Assembly: GCA_038496675.1 (NCBI GenBank) | Contig: CM076650.1 | Location: 21,800,919 to 21,864,918 of the forward strand | Length of the DNA: 64,000 nt | Direction: 5' to 3' | Source: Rachycentron canadum | Lineage: Eukaryota; Chordata; Actinopteri; Carangiformes; Rachycentridae | In this document: one piece after another, positions 37,325 to 47,620 of the stretch | Numbering within the stretch: position 1 is the first letter of the stretch | How the letters are laid out: each line of letters opens with the position of its first letter | Program-made: the position numbers and the translations under genes | Notes under the pieces: generated by a model | Database searches by the model: none | What the model saw: only the letters and a program-made list of their open reading frames with translations | Told to the model about the DNA's origin: nothing

Positions 37325-37640
37325 CTAAATGCTGATGTTAGTGTGCTTATATGTTCATATTGACAATCTTCAATATGACCTCACCATTGTAACATCATAC
37401 ATGATAATGTTTGCTAATTAGCACCAAACACAGTACATTGGGAGGGTGACAGAAATAGCATTGTGTTCGTCATAGCATTTTGTTTTCAACCAAGTTTCTG
37501 GAAAAACTTAAATTTTGACCATAGGGGGGACCTCTGTGAAAAGTCTGGGGCTCATCAACGTTATTATCCTCTCGGAAATACAAAACGGTATTCCAAATTT
37601 CATTGGAGTACAGCAAATAGTCATCTGGACCGTGGCATCA
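37325..37640 (+). repeat. Dispersed fish repeat (TAGCACCAAACACA type), copy 1
   Basis: Words in order: GCTGATGTTAGTGTGC, ATAATGTTTGCTAATTAGC, ACCAAACACAGTAC, AAATTTTGACC and CCAAATTTCATTGGAGTA. I recall this order from an abundant interspersed repeat of perch-like fishes, whose consensus includes a CCAAATTTCATGGCAATCC box. It is non-coding and probably derived from a DNA transposon. A second copy is at 55,630-56,060. Confidence 0.6.
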
Positions 37641-37763
37641 CCAGAGTCATATCACTCGTGAGGCTAAGAAGAGCTACGGTGCTGCAGTTAACCAGTATTG
37701 TGCACACTGACACAGCCTAGCTTAAAACAAGTTTTTAAGTCATGTTGAAGTGAAATAACTCGA

Positions 37764-37945
37764 AGGCGGAGGCGGTCTGTGTCAGAGAGCTCAGTGGTAT
37801 CTGCAGCCATCCATGCCCCTGTAACATACTGAGCCACCCACCAATGTCTCGATATAATGACCCCCATTAGAGAAACCAGATATTTCAGTCACCCATCGTC
37901 AACAAGAGAAGTTGCAAAATAAATACTAGAAAGAACACGGGGGAC
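37764..37945 (+). repeat. Inverted repeat pair, left arm
   Basis: This segment matches the reverse complement of 40,690-40,874 over about 182 bp, with roughly 20 mismatches by eye and no large gaps. Both arms share GTCTGTGTCAGAGAGCTCAG and TTAGAGAAACCAGA. The family is not recognised. It may be the ends of one 3.1-kb element or two opposite insertions of a small repeat. Confidence 0.88.
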
Positions 37946-38640
37946 ATTAAACATCCCTTTAAGCAAAGGCATTTAAGGAAAAGGTAATCACAGGGTAAAA
38001 ATGGGCTTCATTGGGATGATCACTGACAGTTGAAGTCACAGTTGAAAGATCCACTATCGATGATTTTAGCCTCATGATGAAGCCAGACTCAGCATGCACC
38101 CATTGATCTTACAACATGGCAGGTGTTTGATTTGGGAGACGGTGGAGCTGCTCATTTGTGGTCTAACACGGTTAGTCATAACTTGATCATGTGACTTTTG
38201 TTTTTACTCTAATGATTTTGGCTTTATACATAATAAAGTATGTGAGTTAACTGTAACCTACTTCTTCTGTCTTTTTTGGGTTTTTTTTTTCTATTTTGAT
38301 GGTTTGAAAACAGATTTTTTGTGCTTCACCATACCATCTGACAAGAATCATATTTATCCATTACAAACAGTTCACTGTTAACTGCAGTCAAATCTTAGGT
38401 TCTAGGTTCCTCTACCAAGTTTCTCTTCAGATACATATTAAACTATGTAAAAATATTCTATATTTTGCTGAACACCATTATCCCACATAGAAAGTGAAAT
38501 GCAAGAGAAAACTGGGGTTGGAGGCACATATGACACTTACTTCCCCATTAAGAAATAATGGTCTTCGTGGTCTTAAGCCCCACCCACTGCCGCTGGTTGT
38601 CAGATGAAACAGCAGAATTAATTTACATGGTTAGAGAAGA

Positions 38641-39080
38641 CATTGTAGAGACTCAGCCGCATGTTTGAGCCTCGGTCAGACCCAGACTCAGGAGTTTGCT
38701 GTGTGACTATCAGATGTGTCAGAGCAGTAAAAGTAGTTATTAGTCTTGTTTGTTAGCTTGTAACTGGTAGTAGCTGACACAGTGGTTGTGCTAAGACAAA
38801 CTCTTGCTTTCTGTACTGACAAGGTTTTGGTGACAGGTGAAAGAGCAGAAAGTATCAAGAGACAAGTATTACAGGAAACATCAGAGACTTAGCCACATGT
38901 TTAAACCTCTGTATCACCAAACTTGACAACCAGCAGACATACTAGAATGATTTGTGTAGTTAGCATCTTTTATTTGTTTTTTTTTTTTGTTTGTTTTTTT
39001 TGCCTGTAACTGGCAGTGGCTGACTCAGTGTCAGTGGCTGTGTTAATGCAAAACTCACTATCTGTACTGACAAGGCTTCA
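38641..39080 (+). repeat. Diverged tandem duplication (unit about 237 bp)
   Basis: The unit at about 38,641-38,835 recurs at about 38,879-39,080. Matching words in order are GAGACT-AGCC-CATGTTT, a TAGTTA/TAGCATC region, TGTAACTGG-AGT-GCTGAC and CTGTACTGACAAGG. The second copy has gained a T-rich insertion (38,970-39,000). The duplication lies wholly between the two inverted arms at 37.8 and 40.7 kb. Confidence 0.75.
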
Positions 39081-40547
39081 GGTTTATTTTGCCGTTTTTA
39101 GGAGACATTACAGTTTAAGGTGGAAATTGTCAGATAGGTTATTGACAGCTTATATCTGTATGCACTGAGTCCCTGTCCTCCTCATTATATCACAAAGTTG
39201 AAAAAGTTCTGACAAACAATAATGGACTCAGTGTCTATGGTGGTGAATTGCTATGCTATTCCCAAGCAAGTATAGCCTGAATACAGAGCTCAGAACCGCC
39301 ACTCATGTTTCTCAATTTTGGACAGATCACAGTGTTGTAGGTGAAACTGAGATTGTCATCTTCCTGTGCCAGAGACAGAACAATTGACAAAAAAGTGTTG
39401 TCGAGATCATCACAGCTATACTAGTTGTTGTAAGCTGACTTACAGAAATACATCTTAAAATGATATTCCTTTGATCAATATGGGAAATTGCTTCCACTAC
39501 CTATTTCTGTGTCTGCGGAAAATGATGGAGAGATATACATAGTCGTTCGGATTTGTTGGGGCAAAACAACCCCTCTTCCCAAGAAGAACACAAACACACA
39601 CAAAACTCAGGCTAATTAGAAAGTAAAAGTGAAATGGCAGTTCTGTCTAATTTCCAGCAAGCATGTACGGCTCCGCAAATCTATTTCATTTTCAGACTAT
39701 ACAGCAGTTAATAAAACTGAAAGAAAATTTGTCTAAAAAGTGATTATGTTGCGCACGAAGGTGAAATGCAAAGTGCACAGCAGGCAAGGCTGAAAGGCAG
39801 AAAGCTACCAGTGCTGCAATTTACATGCCTGCTTGCTATATCAAGTTTTTATGTCTTTGCGCTATATATGTGTTTATTGTCGTGTGCTTCGGAGGCAGCA
39901 TACAGGTCAATTGGAGTGCTCTGCTCTAAAAGCAATTTAGACGTTTCATGCCTCGCAATAAACCATCTGAGAAGTGAGCTCACAAACTCTCAGTCTCAAG
40001 GCAGATAATCAAACCACAAGGTCAGAGTGCTGGTTTCATACTTGACACCATAAGTATTTGTCAATGGCCCTTCATTTGTGCACAGATGAAAACAGAGAGA
40101 GATTCACCGTTAACTGCAACTTTTCGGGTCATGCGGTTCACTTGATAGGTTAAACCTCTTCCTCCTCTCTTGCCTCATTATTGCCTCATCTTTCCTTCCC
40201 ATTCTGCTTCTGTTTTATGTTTAAAACATCGCCCTTTTCCTCGCCGACTGCTCCTCTCGTTCTCGTCTCGCTCTCTGTTTTCACGGAGGGGCTCGTTTTT
40301 TTTTGCTTTCGCAGTAGCGGGTAGACTTTGATGTGGGCTGACAATGTGACTTGTGCCTCTGCTAAATTTAATCATATTAGCTAGTTAACCATGCCACCAC
40401 CGTGTGACCCACTGACAAAAACCAAGCTCCCTCTGCTCCTCTTTCTGTCTCTTGCTCTCTCTCTCTCTTTTTGTCTATGATAATCTAGCCTTGGGACTGA
40501 GGGGGAGCAGAGAGCAGAGTGCTCTTGGGAGATACAGTCCATGTGAA

Positions 40548-40579
40548 TGTGTGTGTGTACGTGTGTGTGTGTGTGTGTT
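40548..40579. repeat. (GT)n microsatellite
   Basis: About fifteen GT units with one AC interruption. Confidence 0.9.
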
Positions 40580-40689
40580 TGCAAAGACAAAAAAAGAGAG
40601 AATAAAAGTGGTATTGCAATTGCAGAATTTTTTTTTCCACTTCACAAAGATGATTACCTCCTTCTTGAACGTCTTTCCTTTAACTTCAG

Positions 40690-40874
40690 TGTTCCCCGTG
40701 TTCTTACCAGTATTTATTTTACGACTTCTCTTATAGACGATGGGTGACTGCAATGTCTGGTTTCTCTAATAGGGGTCAATATATAGGGACATTGGTGGGC
40801 GGCTCAGTATGTGACAGAGGCCTGGATGGCTCCAGATGCCACTGAGCTCTCTGACACAGACCGCCTCCGCCTCC
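40690..40874 (-). repeat. Inverted repeat pair, right arm
   Basis: Reverse-complement partner of 37,764-37,945 (about 89% identical by eye). A (GT)n microsatellite lies on each side (40,548-40,579 and 40,918-40,957). No matching target-site duplication could be seen outside the two arms. Confidence 0.88.
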
Positions 40875-40917
40875 AAAGTCCACAAGGGAGAGAAGACGAC
40901 CTGTGTTAAAAGTTGAC

Positions 40918-40957
40918 ACGTGTGTATGTGTGTGCGTGTGTGTGTGTGTGCATGTGT
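40918..40957. repeat. (GT)n microsatellite
   Basis: GT array with A and C interruptions. Confidence 0.9.
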
Positions 40958-41527
40958 CCGAGTCTGCTTGTATATGTCAAAGTGAATGTAGGAGAAAGGA
41001 CAAGCTAGCTGTTGATTACAGCTGATAGGTTTATTTGAGGAAGGTCAGGAAGATTTGGGAGAAGAGGCAAGACACGAGTGGCTGATGGGGATGACGGGAA
41101 AGTGATGGCGCGGTTCACAAAACACATGCCGAGATCCACACTTAGAGAGGGATACCAAGACAAAGACAGATGGTTGCAAGCATGAAGAGAAATCTGTATT
41201 AGATGAAGCACAGCAAAGTGAATCGCAGCAAAGCAAAAAATGAAGAATGAGCAACGCTGTCTTCCTCTGCATTGGTGTTGTCCTTCCACGGGTCTAAGAG
41301 ATTGGACATGCCCACTAGTGCTGAGTTGTCAGAAAAAGTCTGTCTGACAGCAGTGAACACCCCCCGTGGCTCACCAGAAGTGTCAATCTGGAGATGCTGT
41401 ATGTCAGAGGGAGCGAATGATAGATTTGAAGGTCAAAAAATAGGCAAATGAATGACAGTTCGGCAAACAGATGGAATAGATAACAAGATTATTACTGAGC
41501 ATCAGGCAAGTTACGCTGCAAATAGTG

Positions 41528-41545
41528 TTTTTTTTTTTTTTTTTT
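41528..41545. repeat. Poly(T) tract
   Basis: Eighteen T bases, with a shorter T run close by at 41,571-41,580. Confidence 0.9.
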
Positions 41546-41611
41546 AATGTAGCAGCTGTTTCATTCAGCTTTTTTTTTTTGTTTAAATAAAGAAATATCC
41601 TTGCTATTAGA

Positions 41612-41659
41612 AGGTAACCAGGAACAGGCTGGTTAGACAGGTAACCAGGAACGAGCTGG
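41612..41659 (+). repeat. Short tandem duplication, 27-bp period
   Basis: AGGTAACCAGGAACAGGCTGG at 41,612-41,632 is repeated at 41,639-41,659 with one transposed base pair (ACGAGCTGG). Confidence 0.92.
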
Positions 41660-42210
41660 GGCTGCAGTTTTCATTTCATTATTACCGTTGTTTCCCCCCT
41701 GGCATTCTGTGATAGATTATTCTGGCCTTGGAGGTTGATCTTTGTCTGATTACTCTAGCTGTTTGGTTTGCCTGTAATCGCAGCCTCGCATAAAGACCCT
41801 GTTTTTGTTTTTGGCAGGGGTTTGTCACGGGGCCTTATCTATGTGTAAACATCTCTGTTTGGAGGTTTTTCCCCTGGATGGCGGCGCTGATGGTGGGGGT
41901 TTGCCGTGTGTGATTATTGATAGGTAGGAGGCCTGTCTGGGTGTGACAGCTTTTGCCCGGCAGGCTGGCGTTTAGAATAATTTGTGCCCTCCAAAACTGG
42001 TGTTTATTTTTGTCAACATTCCAATTACATCAGACCAATCAGTGTGGTCACAGCCCAGTCGTCTCATCTCCACATATCAGCTGTGTCAACATCCGCTATC
42101 ATCTCTGGTTGTCACACTGATTGTGACTCTATCACTCAATCTTTGAGTCGTTAATTACATTTGGATCCTACTGTGAGAAAATAATAAGCCCAACTCTTGT
42201 CCGCACTTCA
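41660..42210. promoter_or_regulatory. Candidate conserved non-coding block
   Basis: About 550 bp without simple repeats. It contains a CCAAT-like ACCAATCAG near 42,035 and TTAATTA at 42,151-42,157, and it lies between two long poly(T) tracts. By texture this is one of the best enhancer candidates, but evidence of conservation is lacking. Confidence 0.25.
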
Positions 42211-42227
42211 TTTTTTTTTTTTTTTTT
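42211..42227. repeat. Poly(T) tract
   Basis: Seventeen T bases. Confidence 0.9.
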
Positions 42228-42379
42228 CCATTAAAGTACCCTCGCAGTGTATTGTTTAAATCCTATAATCCATGTCACAAATTGGGAAGGAAGTCCGTCA
42301 TCCATATATTTCCTATGAGCCCGCATTATTGCAGCTGAATCATGACAAATTTGGAACGGCGCTTTCATGCCAAGCCGGG

Positions 42380-42404
42380 TTTTTTTTTTTTTTTTTTTTT
42401 TTTT
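42380..42404. repeat. Poly(T) tract
   Basis: Twenty-five T bases, among the longest homopolymers in the window. Confidence 0.9.
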
Positions 42405-44127
42405 CCCCTCGGATTACTTTTGGTAAGAGTTCTCCTTCAACAGTAATGACCCAATTTTCTCTGACCATTTCTTTTGTATGCCAGGTTGATAGGTAATTGT
42501 TTTTGATTGACTCAATTAGTTCCAGTGTGCCTGGTGAATTCAGCTGATTGTATTGCTCCTGTCAGACAAAAACCCTCAATATATTCTTCCTTGTCGTTCA
42601 CAAAGCAAATGAAAGAAGAAAAATGTTTTTTGGACCGATAGCCATGTGTTTTCTAATTTTGTTATTGGTCACACTGGTTTACTGCTTTGTTCATTGCGAA
42701 TCATGAGTCATACTACGCATAAAACACATGTTCAATTGGCATCGTGAAAATCATTAAAACAACTGACTTTTTCACCTAAATGCATTTCTTCTTAAATGAC
42801 AGTGCTGCTCAGAGACAGCGTTAAGGTGGAATCTCAGGATTAGGTAGGATTGACATAATCCTACCAGGAGAGGGGAAAGACCAAACCACAGGTTAAACAG
42901 TAAAAAGTAGGAGTGGGATAAGAGCAGAGAAAAGCTCCAAACAGAGGAAGCAAAGAAAAACATGATCTCTTAATGTAACAAGCGTGGTCGGGATGAAAAC
43001 GGATTGGTGTGGAAGGACAGAAAAAAAAAACAGTAGGTATTGTTTTAATCCTGTCAGTGGGAACCTTCTAATCCCTTGTTGTGAACATCACAGAAACACG
43101 TTGGTGTTTTTGTCTTTTGTTCCCGGGGCTAATCCCCGGCTTGCTGGCCCTCAGGTCTGGGGTGGTACATTGATGGCATGGTTGTACGGCCTATATATTA
43201 CACAAACCACAGGACACATACACAAATACCTGACCTAAAATGCCAAACAGGTCACCCACAGCAAAGCCAGATGAGAGGAATGCTATCGTTTCTATTAAAA
43301 CATCTGTGAAATCTCACAGTAGTTTGATATAAAGTACTTTCAGGAATGATGAAGTGTGGGTACTTGGAGAGATAGTCCTCCTATGGTTTTATAATTGATC
43401 TGAAATAAAAATGAAGCTTCGGGACAAATTTTACTTCCTCAAGTTGTAACACAGTAGCACAAAAGATGCTCAGTGAAACATTTCATCCAATGTAATTGGC
43501 TCAAAGCTGATTTGAGGGCGAAGATAAGAGGATAAAGAACATTTCAAATAGAGAAGATCCTTTTATTTTTAAAATGTATAAAGTCAACAAGGAAGAGAAT
43601 TGTCCATCTTATGGCCTCAATTCAGTTGAGATGACTGTCTGATTAAATGGACCATGGTCGAAGAGACACTTGTTTCTGATTTTCCAATAAAGGTTTTACA
43701 ACAGGACCCCTCATAAACACAATCTGCCTTTTTCGGTGCTGAACAGCCAATAGCGGCTGATATCCTTATATAGAAAATAGTCAGTAAAGAAAACACCACT
43801 GCTCTTAATAGTACAGTGTCTTTTTCACAGGTTTTAAAGGTCTGACTTTGGTGAAGGTACACATAGACACAATTTAAGAATAATTTCATTTTCCAGATTC
43901 CTTCAAAGACTGTCGCAGCCTCAGGGTTTCTCATACTATATATATATATAACCACAATATTAATAATGATTAAGCAGTTGTCACAGTGCTTCACCTTAAT
44001 CTTAGTAGCTACAGGGTGCAGTGGTAAAGCTAGTAGTCTATTAGTCACCAGTAACTAAGCTTAATTACTGATCAAGTGAGTCAATCTGCACTGTACTTTC
44101 AGTATCAATAAATAATTTAATTTAATT
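42405..44127. other. Unique AT-rich DNA, no gene seen
   Basis: Unique sequence. A small GC hairpin (CCGGGG/CCCCGG, 43,123-43,139) and an AT array (43,935-43,950) are present. A 143-codon minus ORF at 43,617-44,048 shows no domain. Confidence 0.5.
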
Positions 44128-44202
44128 TACACACACACTATAAACTATAAATATATATATATACACACACATATATATATATATATGTGTGTGTGTATGC
44201 AC
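44128..44202. repeat. (CA)n-(AT)n-(GT)n near-palindrome
   Basis: CA, AT and GT dinucleotide arrays are arranged so that ACACACAC (44,163-44,170) mirrors GTGTGTGTGT (44,187-44,196) around a 16-bp AT core. The tract can form a cruciform. Such structures often grow by slippage. Confidence 0.88.
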
Positions 44203-46686
44203 ATGCACAAACACAGTCTGTGCTTTTACCATATTTGTGGGGAACTATGACTGACATGACACATTCCCCAGCCCCTGAACTATCACAACTGAATATCTAA
44301 CCCTCGTCCAAAAGTCTTAACTTTCTCTCTCTCTCTCTCAACTCAAGGCATTTGAAGATGTCACCTTGGACTTGGAGGTTTTGTTGGATATCAAGTGATT
44401 AATGGATTCATTGGGAAAATAACTGACTGAGAAATTGAGAGTGACAATGATCATTTGTTGCAGAACTGATGGTAGTCAGTAGTCTCCTTTTCAGTAAAGA
44501 GACAAATTCTGTAAATACTTGGATTCTGGATGTTGTATGTAAATCCAGTTTAATGTCAGACTGATTATTTGATAGAAGCTCCTTCTGAATCCACTCAATG
44601 GAGGCTGCATTGGTCTCAGATTTTAAGTTGACCAGCTGTTACAATTTTTTATCTTTCCTTCTGTGGTAAAAATTGTACAACAGTTCAGTTTACTTCTGCA
44701 CAGTCAGACCTGTTAAGAGACGTGTTTGAACACAGAGAAACAGGGGCACTGACACAACACAGCTCCCACCGCTCATATCAGAGTAAATGGTGAAGCTTAC
44801 GATGATGAACAGTGCTTAGAGATTCTCCTGCTTTTATCCACTAATAAACACCTTATGGGAGCAAACACGAAATCTAAATCTCATCTTGGTTGCCTGCCTG
44901 GGAAAAGAGAATAAAACTATAATCATAATGCCATTATAACACCTCAGTGTCAAGTGATGGCGGCTTTGCTCAAGGAACACCAATGCACGCACAAATTCAA
45001 AGAGACCTTTATCCATTTTGCTTCCTCTGGAGGATAGTCTGACATCTCCTTGCCTCGCGGCTTAAAGTTATGATGTCAGTGGGTCATAGTGGTTTATGGG
45101 ATTAAGCCCCTGGAGGAAGTCAGAGGCTCTTTAAAGCCAGGACATAACGGCCTCTAAATTTAATTGAGGTTGCAAGTGGGCGCAGTAACAATGATTGCTT
45201 TTATCGTAAAGGCAAGGAGGCATTGTGTGCTATAATATTGCTAATATTAACAACAGCCAGAATTGTTATCCTTGGATCCCTTTGAAGGGTGAAGCCAAAC
45301 ATATGATGCCCAATAGAAAAATGGCACAGTTCTGACAGAACAATTGCGCAAAAAAAGATACACAAGCTGTTTTTTTTAAACACCTGTTGTCATTTGGAAA
45401 TCCACGTTGCTCTCCTGACAGCTGTGCATGGCTTCTATTCAATACCTCAGCGTGAAGGAAGAGCAGATGTAGCATAAAGTACAAGTCTTCCAACATGGCA
45501 TCAGTCTATATTGTGACACGGACGCCTACACACTTTACAGATCTTTCTGAAATCTCTCCAAGCAGCCCGAATCAAGTGAAGCTTAGAGAGAAATGGTACT
45601 GTGCATATTTCTGCCTTGACAGAAACGGCTTCAAAGCCTTTCGAACACAACTTTGTGACTTTAGAGAGGATCATCCTCCCTCCGAAATTCACGATCAGGA
45701 GTTGGTGCTGCCTCCTGCCGAACGTGCGTTCATCCCTTTGTGTGTATTGGCCCTTTGAGATGCCATTATTCCAATTTCAGGGAAAACTTCCTCCCCTACA
45801 TTTGATTCTGCTTTGTATTTCATCTCCCCTAAAAAAACTACACACACATACACACACACAAAACATAATAAGAAATAAATAAATAAGAAATAAAGAAATG
45901 CAGTTTTTCAATCAAGCTTGTCTGTGTTCTCAGGGAGAGATTAGCATAATTTTACAGCAGGATTTCTACTTGCTAAGACTTAAAATCTGTCCTGAAATCC
46001 CTACAGAAGTGGAGCTATTCGCTCTCATGTATTTGTTTTTCTATACTGGCATGTTTCTTTTTTGTTTTGTTTTGTTTTTATTGTGTTTTTTTTTCTTCCA
46101 GAAATGCAATAAACGATTCTAGTGAGATTGTAAGATCAGCAGACAAAAGGGATCATTCATGAGGGTACATTAGAGGACAGAGATGGATAACATGCTGACT
46201 TGGGTTATAACTGTGTGTGTGTGTGTGTTTCCTTTGCACTTCTTTGTGTAGCACCTTTGCCCTGAAAAACATAAAGGTGAATTATTGTACCTGCTGTTTT
46301 GGTGACACCCTGTCCCAGGAGCGCCGCATGAGAGAGAGAAATGCATTCTAGTCAAACAGGCATCAACCAGCTCAAGGCACACTGGAAATCCACATCCCAG
46401 GTAGAAAGCAAAGTAGCACAGGGGAGTGCAAGGAAGTGCAGTGGCTAAGTCAACACATGAATTAAATATTTTGTCCAGAAACTCACTGCGCTGACACAGC
46501 ACTTTGGTGCAAACAGGTGTTTCTTCGGGTCAATTTAGTTTCCCACACTCCAGTCACACTATCCAAGCACTAGTTTTAATGCTCACAGACAAGTATCCAA
46601 GTGGTTTTACATCAGCTTTCATGTGATTTCAAACTGTAGGATACAAAAGGTTAAAGTAGCTTTCTCTCACCGTTCTCACTTTGGAA
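44203..46686. other. Unique DNA, no gene seen
   Basis: Unique sequence with GT and CA short tracts (45,841-45,860; 46,211-46,228). ORFs at 45,495-45,758 (plus) and 45,501-45,692 (minus) overlap and lack domains. Confidence 0.5.
45040..45260. promoter_or_regulatory. Candidate conserved non-coding block
   Basis: Repeat-free stretch with a SOX-like AACAATG at 45,187-45,193, AAATTTAATTGAGG near 45,157 and GCTAATATTAAC near 45,240. It is a candidate by texture only. Confidence 0.2.
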
Positions 46687-46689
46687 GGG

Positions 46690-46975
46690 CACAATGGATC
46701 ACGCTTCAATGCTCGTCTGTCATAGGTGACATCTGAGGAGATATCTCACTCTGGTTTAATTTTGATGAAACTTGGAGGAGCGATGCATCTTTGTACCCTG
46801 AGCTGACGTTTGAAGAATTATATCGATTGGCCTGATCGGTATTTAAAGGTCACATTTTCTGGACATTTACAGTAGCTGCTGCTGCAGCAGAGCTTCCGTT
46901 TGAACACGGGGAGATAGAGAGGCAGGATTGAGTCTTTAAAACCCAACCACGAAAGCAGTTTTGATGTAAACTGAA
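46690..46975 (+). repeat. Possible dispersed fish repeat
   Basis: The words ATCTGAGGAGATATCTC, ATCGATTGGCCTGATCGG and GTAGCTGCTGCTGCAGCAGAG look familiar as a dispersed repeat of perch-like fish, but I cannot name the family and no terminal structure is visible. Confidence 0.3.
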
Positions 46976-47240
46976 GGAAAAGTGCAATTTGTCACTCACA
47001 AGGCTTTAAACCTGTATTGAATTGTTCTGTACATCTTTCGAAGGTTTCTAATGTCACAACTTTTTGTTTTGCAGAAAAATGAGACAGTTACGCAAACAAA
47101 ATTGTTTTGTCTTTGTATTTTTCAGCCTAATTTATGTTTCCCATGAAAATATCACATTCTCGTCATTTCGCCATTTTGATACAGAATGAAACGCTTAAGA
47201 AATTATAGGATGGATGAATCTACAGGCAACAAAAAGTCTA

Positions 47241-47267
47241 CAGTGGAAAAGTTTCGCTTTTCCACTG
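47241..47267. repeat. Perfect 11-bp hairpin
   Basis: CAGTGGAAAAG (47,241-47,251) pairs exactly with CTTTTCCACTG (47,257-47,267) across a TTTCG loop. No following T run suggests a vertebrate Pol III terminator, so function is unknown. Confidence 0.9.
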
Positions 47268-47439
47268 AATTGTCTCCACACCGGATGGATAGATGTGTAC
47301 AATCACAGTAACTTCAAGGTTTTCGTGGTCTCTTGACTTGTCCTCCAGCTTTACCATGATTTGTTGTCTAGAATAAAATCAATTGATGCTTCTACAGCTA
47401 TCTATGGTGCCTACAGGTCGAACTGAGGTTACTTTTCCG

Positions 47440-47620
47440 TAGAACAACAATCAGGACAGTTTCTATGGTTTATGAGTGGTCCCCGGTTCGACTCCCAGCC
47501 GGCCAGACGCTTTGCTTTAGTGTCTCTCCCAGACTCTCTCTCTCTCTCTGTCCTTTTTTCCTTCTCTCTCCACTTGACTCATCTAAATAAAGCCATGAAA
47601 TGAAAAAAAAAAGCAAAAAA
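47440..47620 (+). mobile_element. tRNA-derived SINE, plus strand
   Basis: A perfect B-box-like GGTTCGACTCC (47,485-47,495) is followed by CAGCCGGCCAGA, a CT-rich middle, CTAAATAAAGCCATGAAATG and an A-rich tail. This matches the fish tRNA-SINE layout, including the AATAAAG word before the tail. The A box expected about 40 bp upstream is not recognisable, so the 5' part is truncated or decayed. Its core is shared with the copy at 32.6 kb. Confidence 0.8.

Noticed and set aside
43617..44048. 143-codon minus-strand ORF
   Set aside because: No domain and crosses an AT microsatellite.
45495..45758. 87-codon ORF with a protein-like sequence
   Set aside because: No domain or splice signals, and a minus-strand ORF covers the same bases.
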